Assembly (NCBI GenBank): GCA_016721435.1
Contig: JADKIC010000010.1
Location: 1 to 64,000, forward strand
DNA: 64,000 nucleotides
Source of the DNA: Bacteroidota bacterium
GTDB taxonomy: Bacteria > Bacteroidota > Bacteroidia > AKYH767-A > OLB10
Reading direction: 5' to 3'
Of this stretch, positions 58,601 through 64,000 are shown in pieces; within the stretch, counting starts at the first letter, position 1; each line of letters opens with the position of its first letter. Made by a program: the position numbers and the translations under genes. Under the pieces are notes generated by a model, which saw only the letters and a program-made list of their open reading frames with translations, had not been told where the DNA came from and searched no databases.

Positions 58601-61600
58601 TATGGTCAGGTGGTCAAACGACTGCAGCAATTTCGGGTCTTACTGCAGGAACATATACCGTGACAGTATCTGATTTCAATAGTTGCGATACGGCACTCAG
58701 TTTTCTGGTATCCGCGCAATCGGGTCCTTTAGCTGTATTGGATTCAGTGAGAAATGTCCGTTGCTTTGGTGCAAACTCAGGCAGAATATATATTTCTGTG
58801 ACTGGCGGTACAGTTCCTTTCACCTATCTGTGGAATGATGGAAATACCAATCAGGATCGGTTCAGTGTTTTTGCCGGAACGTATACCCTTACCGTTAGTG
58901 ATGGTGGCGGTTGTACAGATACACTGAGTGTGACCATTACTCAAAATGCGCAGATAACAACATCCTTTACTACAATTCAGGCCACATGTAACCAATCCAA
59001 TGGAAGCGCTACGGTAACACCCGGTGGTGGAGTAGGGCCATATACTTATCTCTGGGAAACAGGTAGTATCGCTCAAACATTAACTGCAATTCCGTCGGGA
59101 ACCTATTCTGTGACTATAACCGATTCACTCGGTTGTATTTTTATAGATTCTACAGTAGTTTCCAATTCCGGTGCACCTGCTGTCCAATTACAAAATCAAA
59201 TTCAACCTTCCTGTTTCGGAGGATCAAACGGTTCTTTGATTGTTAATGTCTCAGGCGGAACAACACCGTATGTGATTGTTTGGTCAAATGGCGATACCGG
59301 CAATACAGCAGATTCTTTAACGGCCGGAACATATACAGTAACGGTCACGGATGGTTCCGGATGTACGTCTTCGCAACAATTTATACTAGGGCAACCTTCG
59401 CTCATTGTATTGCAACTTCAGTCTGTTGGGGCAAGTTGTGGTCAGTTAAATGGATCGGCCTCGGTAATCGCAACTGGAGGAACAGGTACTTTTACTTATC
59501 TCTGGTCAAACGGTGTTACGAATGATACTATTAAAAATGTGGCTGCGGGCTTATTTACCGTTACTGTAACGGATCAGAATTTATGCGTCAGACAAGATAC
59601 CATTCGGGTACAAAATCTGAATGGTCCACAGTTGAATGTGAATCAACTGACAAATGTTTCCTGCTTTGGCTTGTCAAATGGTGCGATCAATATGTCTGTT
59701 TCCGGAGGCTCAAACCCATTTCAATATATCTGGTCATCCGGCCAGACAACACAGGACCTGAATAATATTCCGGCTGGAAATTATTCCTTGATTGTTACTG
59801 ATAATACAGGCTGCAAGGATACTGCATTCGTGACGGTTACCCAACCTACTGATATTATCATTCAGTCAGCAGTAGTAGATGCCAGTTGTGGTAGTGCAAA
59901 CGGAGCGGCCTTTGTCACTGTGAATGGAGGTGTACCCGCATATACCTACTTATGGTCGAATGGCGGAACTGCTGATTCTATAAATAATGTTGTGGCCGGT
60001 TCTTATACCGTTACCGTTACAGATGCCAACGGATGTACTAAAGTGGAGAATGTCGTTATTGGCAATCTGAATGGTCCTGCTGTTACATTAGTGAGCATGA
60101 CTGCTGTAACTTGTCCGGGCGACAGTACCGGGCAACTTGCGATAGATGTGCTTTTCGGAACTGCACCCTTTAGTTATTTATGGAGCAATGGCAGTGTTAG
60201 TCAAAATCTCTCGAATGTTCCTGCAGGTATTTATACTTTAACTGTCACAGATGACAATGGTTGTACGAATTTGTTTGTAGATACCATAACAGAACCATCA
60301 GCACTGCAAGTAAACGCTACTCTTACAGAGCCAAGTTGTAATCTCAGTAATGGAATTATTGTCGCTCAAACAACAGGAGGGACCGCCGGCTATACGTATT
60401 TGTGGAATACCGGTAATGCATCGTCAACAATTTCAGGATTGAATTCCGGTACTTATACCGTGACAGTTACTGATGCTGCTTCATGTATTTTTGATACAAG
60501 CTTTACAATCTCAAATACAGGAATTCCAATAATATCAATTATAACTGTAGATAGTGTCAGTTGTTTTGGAACTGCTGACGGCAGTATTGATATTGATATC
60601 AATGGAGGAGTGACCCCTTATCTGTATACCTGGGTGAACACAAGTCAGACTACTCAGGATGTTAATAATCTTGCAGCAGGAAATTATTCTGTCATAGTTA
60701 CAGATAACAGAGGATGTACCGGTTCTCAGGCTTTTAACATAAGTCAGCCGCAGGAGTTGTTGATTTCATTTTCAGGGTTGCAAAATGCTGCTTGTGGCCT
60801 CACTAACGGTCAGGTAGTGGTGAACGCAAGTGGAGGAATTCCCGGATATAGTTTTCTCTGGTCGAATGGAAGCGTGAATGATTCTCTTTCAAATCTCGCA
60901 GCCGGTAGTTACACCGTAACCGTTACTGATTTTAATGGATGTTCAGTTTCAAATATTGCGAATATCAGTAACCTCTCCGGCCCCGTTATTTTGGCTGTTG
61001 ATTCTTCAAATATTACCTGTAATGGAGGATTAGACGGATTTATCGCTATAACTGCAACCGGTGTATCATTGCCATTGACTTATTCCTGGGCCGGACTTCC
61101 GAATACGGATTCGGCTTTAACAAATCTCTCTCAGGGGCTTTATACTGTAACTATTACGGACGCACTCGGATGTGTTGCTATCCGAACAATTACTTTAACA
61201 GAACCACAGCCCTATACTATTAACTCCGTTTCTCCTCAAAATAATCCGCCCTATAATATTAGCTGCTTTGGATTGGCGGATGGTGAATTGTTCCTGAGTG
61301 TTACCGGCGGTACTGCACCCTATAATTTCGTTTGGAGTAATGGTGCTATCACTCAAAATTTGCAAAACCTTACAGCAGATCTTTACACTGTGTTTATTAC
61401 AGATGATAATAATTGTGGTACTTATCAGACATTCCTTTTAACGCAACCTCAACAACTGGTTGCCAATGCCGGAACGGATTTAATTATTTGCGGTGAGAAT
61501 AATGTTACACTCTTCGCGGATACACCTGCCCTCGGCATTGGTTACTGGCAGGTGATAAGTTCTTTAAATACAATTTCGTTTTCGGATTCTACTTCTCCTT

Positions 61601-62232
61601 CAAGTACGATCTCTAACCTTGCCAATGGTGATAACGTGTTGTTATGGACGATCTCAGATGGGATTTGTTCCGATGATGATCAATTAACCATTACGGTAAC
61701 GTCAGAAATTGAAGCCATTGGAGGAACCGACAGGAGTGTATGTAATAGTGAAGTGAATCTCAATGCAACCCGGCCGGAATTTGGCTATGGATATTGGACA
61801 TCGTTGACCGGCGATGTGCAAATTGATGATACTTCTCGCGCCTTCACCAGGGTAATAGGACTGAATTTTGGAAATAATACTTTCTTATGGACAGTCGTTA
61901 ATGGTACCTGCAGAGATTCTGCGGAAGTGAATATTTTCAGACGAGATAGCCTGGAATGCCTTCCTAAAATTCAATTGCCTACAGCATTCTCTCCCAATTT
62001 TGATGGCAGTAATGATTATCTGGTAATTAAGGGTCTCGAGGAGTATCCCGATAATGAGATTGTCGTTTATAATCGATGGGGTCAGAATGTCTACACGCAA
62101 AAGAGTTATAGGAATGACTGGTACGGAACCGATAATGAAGGGTATCCTTTATCGGATGGAACCTATTTCGTTATTGTGAAAGTGAATTTTATTAATAAAG
62201 TGTATAATACTTATATTGATTTAAGACGATGA
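52672..62232 (+). CDS. SprB-like giant repeat adhesin 2 with T9SS type B sorting domain (frameshifted)
   Basis: A surface adhesin of about 3,190 codons. The signal peptide (WRKFVFFLSLITAATSSNAF) leads directly into about 38 SprB-type repeats of 74-77 residues (C.G...G, GGTPxYxYxWSNG, LxAGTYTVTVTDANxCT); there is no Cys-rich N-terminal domain as in adhesin 1. After repeat 38 come two similar Ig-like segments (ANAGTDLIICGENNVTL, GGTDRSVCNSEVNLNA). The type B sorting domain reads PTAFSPNFDGSNDYLVI, EIVVYNRWGQNVYTQKSYRN and GTYFVIVKV ... DLRR. Frame breaks lie near 52925 and 53005, near 55045, near 56005 and near 57905. Those at 52925 (T4 for T5) and 57905 (G4 for G5) are homopolymer contractions. 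The stop overlaps the next start (ATGA). Confidence 0.87.
53730..55560 (+). repeat. Near-identical 225-bp tandem repeats within adhesin 2
   Basis: Repeats 5 to 12 share a 75-residue unit (VACNGASTGAVNLTVSGGTP, NWSNGSSNEDI, LIAGTYTVTVTDANNCTATT). Units 5-9 are nearly identical at DNA level, for example ACTTACAACTGGAGCAATGG recurs in register every 225 bases. Near 55045 the pattern is broken: the NNCTA end of one repeat joins, out of frame, to the middle of another (LIAGAYTVTVTDVNSCT), as if about half a unit had been lost. Confidence 0.9.
56937..61220 (+). repeat. Alternating two-type (A/B) repeat region of adhesin 2
   Basis: From about repeat 19 to repeat 37 two subtypes alternate without exception. 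Type B opens CFG..(D/S/T)G.I.I and closes with QP or EP. Type A opens SCG..NG...V and closes with NGP or SGP followed by two hydrophobic residues. The true period is therefore about 150 residues (about 450 bp), repeated nine times. DNA identity between units is low, so the pattern is old and maintained. Confidence 0.75.
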
Positions 62233-63152
62233 GGAGGATCTACCTGATTTTAGTATTCGCGATGTGTTGTTCATCTGCTTTCGCTCAGCAAAGTCCGTTG
62301 ATGAGTCATTATATGTTTAATGGCTTATTGCTGAATCCTGCTTATGCGGGAAGTAAAGAGTATGTAAGTACCACCATGATGTACAGGAAGCAATGGGCGG
62401 GAATGGAAGGTGCACCGGTGACGTATTCCGGTACTATTCATGGTCTGCTCAAGAAGAAAAAATTGGGGTTAGGAATGCTCCTGCAACAGGATAAAATTGG
62501 TGTAACCAAGCAAACGGACGTGTATGGTATGCTTGCTTATCATCTACCGCTGGGTGTTGGAAAACTCTCTGTCGGTCTGCAAGCAGGCGTAAGTAATTTT
62601 AGCTCTGAAGTAGTGAAATTGACGTATTGGGATCCGGGTGATAAGGTGTTTGATTATAATACCTTCAGTAACTTATTACCGAATGCAGGATTGGGTGCTT
62701 ATTATTACAGAGATTTATTTTATGCGGGCGTGTCTGCACCATTTCTTCTGAGCTACGACCCCAATGACAATTCTTCCATTGAACCCGGAGAGCCGGTACA
62801 TAAGCAAGTAAGGCGCTATTATGCAACTGCCGGAGGTGTTATTGAAACGGAGCGGGAGCTGAAGTTTAAACCATCCTTCCTATTGCGTTATGAAGCCGGA
62901 GCGAAAATGCAGTATGATCTGAATCTGAATATGCTGATCAATGAAATTTTCTGGCTGGGAACTTCCTATCGTTCCGATGAAGCAATTATTGTTCTATTCG
63001 AATACCAGATTAGCCGGAAAATGAGAGTTGGATATTCTTATGATTATACACTCGGTGAACTGGGAAATTATAATTCCGGTTCTCATGAATTTATGATTGG
63101 TTACGATTTTGGTTTCCCCGTTACGAAAATGAAATCCCCACGTTACTTCTGA
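62229..63152 (+). CDS. PorP/SprF-family T9SS protein linked to adhesin 2
   Basis: A 307-residue outer-membrane barrel of the PorP/SprF family. The signal peptide MRRIYLILVFAMCCSSAFAQ is followed by QSPLMSHYMFNGLLLNPAYA, TTMMYRKQWAGMEGAPVTYS and KLGLGMLLQQDKIGV. It ends RKMRVGYSYDYTLGELGNYN, GSHEFMIGYDFGF and SPRYF. The start overlaps the adhesin stop by four bases, and its own stop overlaps the next start (TGATG), so the three genes form a tightly coupled operon. By analogy with SprF it probably serves export or anchoring of adhesin 2. Confidence 0.92.
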   Translation: MRRIYLILVFAMCCSSAFAQQSPLMSHYMFNGLLLNPAYAGSKEYVSTTMMYRKQWAGMEGAPVTYSGTIHGLLKKKKLGLGMLLQQDKIGVTKQTDVYGMLAYHLPLGVGKLSVGLQAGVSNFSSEVVKLTYWDPGDKVFDYNTFSNLLPNAGLGAYYYRDLFYAGVSAPFLLSYDPNDNSSIEPGEPVHKQVRRYYATAGGVIETERELKFKPSFLLRYEAGAKMQYDLNLNMLINEIFWLGTSYRSDEAIIVLFEYQISRKMRVGYSYDYTLGELGNYNSGSHEFMIGYDFGFPVTKMKSPRYF

Positions 63153-64000
63153 TGAGACATTCACGAATTTTTATTGGATTGTTGCTGATTTCGTTGGCCT
63201 GGATGACCGGAGGATGTCTCAATGTGCATTTGCGTTCAGCCAATGAATATTATCAGCAGTTTGCCTACGCCAGTGCCGCGAATGAGTATGAATACGTGCT
63301 GAGTAGAAAAATTAATCCTGAGGCGACAGCGAATATTGCCGATTGTTATTTGCAGATGGGGAATTCGGTGAAGACAGAATATTGGTACCGTAGAGCGATT
63401 AAATTGCCCGATGCGCGTCCGGAGTGGAATATATTTTTAGCACAAGCCATGATGAGAAATGGCAATTATAAAGAAGCAAAAGTGTATATTGAAAAATACC
63501 TTGAGTTTAATAAAACTGATTTTAAAGCGCAAAGAATGTTAAACGCCTGTGATAGTATCGCAGTTTTTTACCGGGACACGACGCTCTATTCGATTTCCTT
63601 ATTGAAGTTTAATACCCCGCATGATAATTTCTTTAGCCCGGCTTTTTTCAGAAGCGGTATTGTCTTTCTTTCGGATCGTAGTGTGAAAGGACTTTCAAAA
63701 GCGATTTCTGACGGAACAGGTAACAGGTTCCTTGATTTGTTTTACGCGAAGAAAACAGATCGCGGGAACTGGATGGATATTGAGCCCCTTCGTGGTGAGG
63801 TGAATGGTAAATTTAATGAGGGGCCTGTCGTCTTTTCCAATGGATACAATACCATGTATTTTACCAGGAATAATTATGTCAGCAACAGAGCAGAGAAAAA
63901 TAATAAAAATGTTAATGTCCTGAAGATATTCAAAGCCGATAATGAATTGGGCGAATGGAAAATCAAAGGTCCCATGTATTTTAACAGCAATGAGTATTCT
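63152..64000 (+). CDS. TPR/PD40 lipoprotein, PorE-like (partial at window end)
   Basis: An open frame runs from the ATG at 63152 to the window edge (283 codons, no stop). MRHSRIFIGLLLISLAWMTG is followed by GC, a lipobox with Cys at about residue 22. TPR-like helices follow (EYYQQFAYASAANEYEYVL, ATANIADCYLQMGNSVKTEY, NGNYKEAKVYIEKYL). From about residue 155 PD40-propeller-like strands appear (FSPAFFRSGIVFLSDRSVKG, GPVVFSNGYNTMYFTRNNYV). The layout and position match the PorE-like gene at 24646-26898 in cassette 1, so an OmpA-like C-terminus is expected outside the window. Unlike that copy it looks like a lipoprotein. Confidence 0.85.
   Translation, partial: MRHSRIFIGLLLISLAWMTGGCLNVHLRSANEYYQQFAYASAANEYEYVLSRKINPEATANIADCYLQMGNSVKTEYWYRRAIKLPDARPEWNIFLAQAMMRNGNYKEAKVYIEKYLEFNKTDFKAQRMLNACDSIAVFYRDTTLYSISLLKFNTPHDNFFSPAFFRSGIVFLSDRSVKGLSKAISDGTGNRFLDLFYAKKTDRGNWMDIEPLRGEVNGKFNEGPVVFSNGYNTMYFTRNNYVSNRAEKNNKNVNVLKIFKADNELGEWKIKGPMYFNSNEYS

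Overview
The window is a chromosomal segment of a Bacteroidota bacterium. It carries a complete porP-gldKLMN type IX secretion (T9SS)/gliding operon. Surface proteins end in T9SS type A or type B sorting domains. Three PorP/SprF-family genes, SprB-type repeat adhesins, a short NuoG and TAnnTTTG promoter boxes point the same way. I cannot place it below phylum/class level from sequence alone.

Layout. (1) 1-6029, minus strand: miaB, a sigma-54 activator, lptE, a conserved acidic TPR-like gene, secG and groES, in an order familiar from Bacteroidota, behind a good promoter at 6046-6078. Almost every gene here is broken by small indels. (2) 6400-12670, minus: two tandem paralogous leucine-rich-repeat cell-surface proteins with type A sorting domains, also frameshifted. 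(3) 13025-16823, plus: topA with a histone-H1-like tail, then an arginase-fold protein that has lost metal ligands. (4) 17706-23531, plus: porP, gldK, gldL, gldM, gldN, closed by a strong terminator. (5) 23666-35776: a FISUMP/type A secreted protein (plus), then a minus-strand cassette reading sprB-like adhesin > sprF/porP > porE-like OmpA protein. (6) 36035-39352: carotenoid genes crtI-crtB (minus), a REP-associated (RAYT-like) transposase (plus) and a 16-bp tandem array. (7) 39535-52595, plus: the complete nuoA-N operon of respiratory complex I. (8) 52672-64000, plus: a second cassette in the same order, giant sprB-like adhesin > sprF/porP > TPR/PD40 lipoprotein, running off the window end.

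How it fits together. GldK/L/M/N and PorP form the core T9SS machine and motor. Complex I supplies the proton-motive force that motor uses. The two adhesin cassettes are probable T9SS cargo with dedicated SprF/PorP and PorE-like partners, mirrored around the crt/nuo block. Adhesin 1 is a homogeneous array of about 26 repeats, interrupted by one Trp-to-TAG stop. Adhesin 2 has about 38 repeats, including a run of near-identical 225-bp units and a long stretch in which two repeat subtypes strictly alternate.

Data quality. Many genes expected to be essential (nuoI, nuoL, nuoM, gldL, secG) have single-base frameshifts, several of them homopolymer contractions. I read these as sequencing or assembly indels, annotate the full gene spans, and note the breaks. 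Coordinates of disrupted genes are therefore reconstructions.
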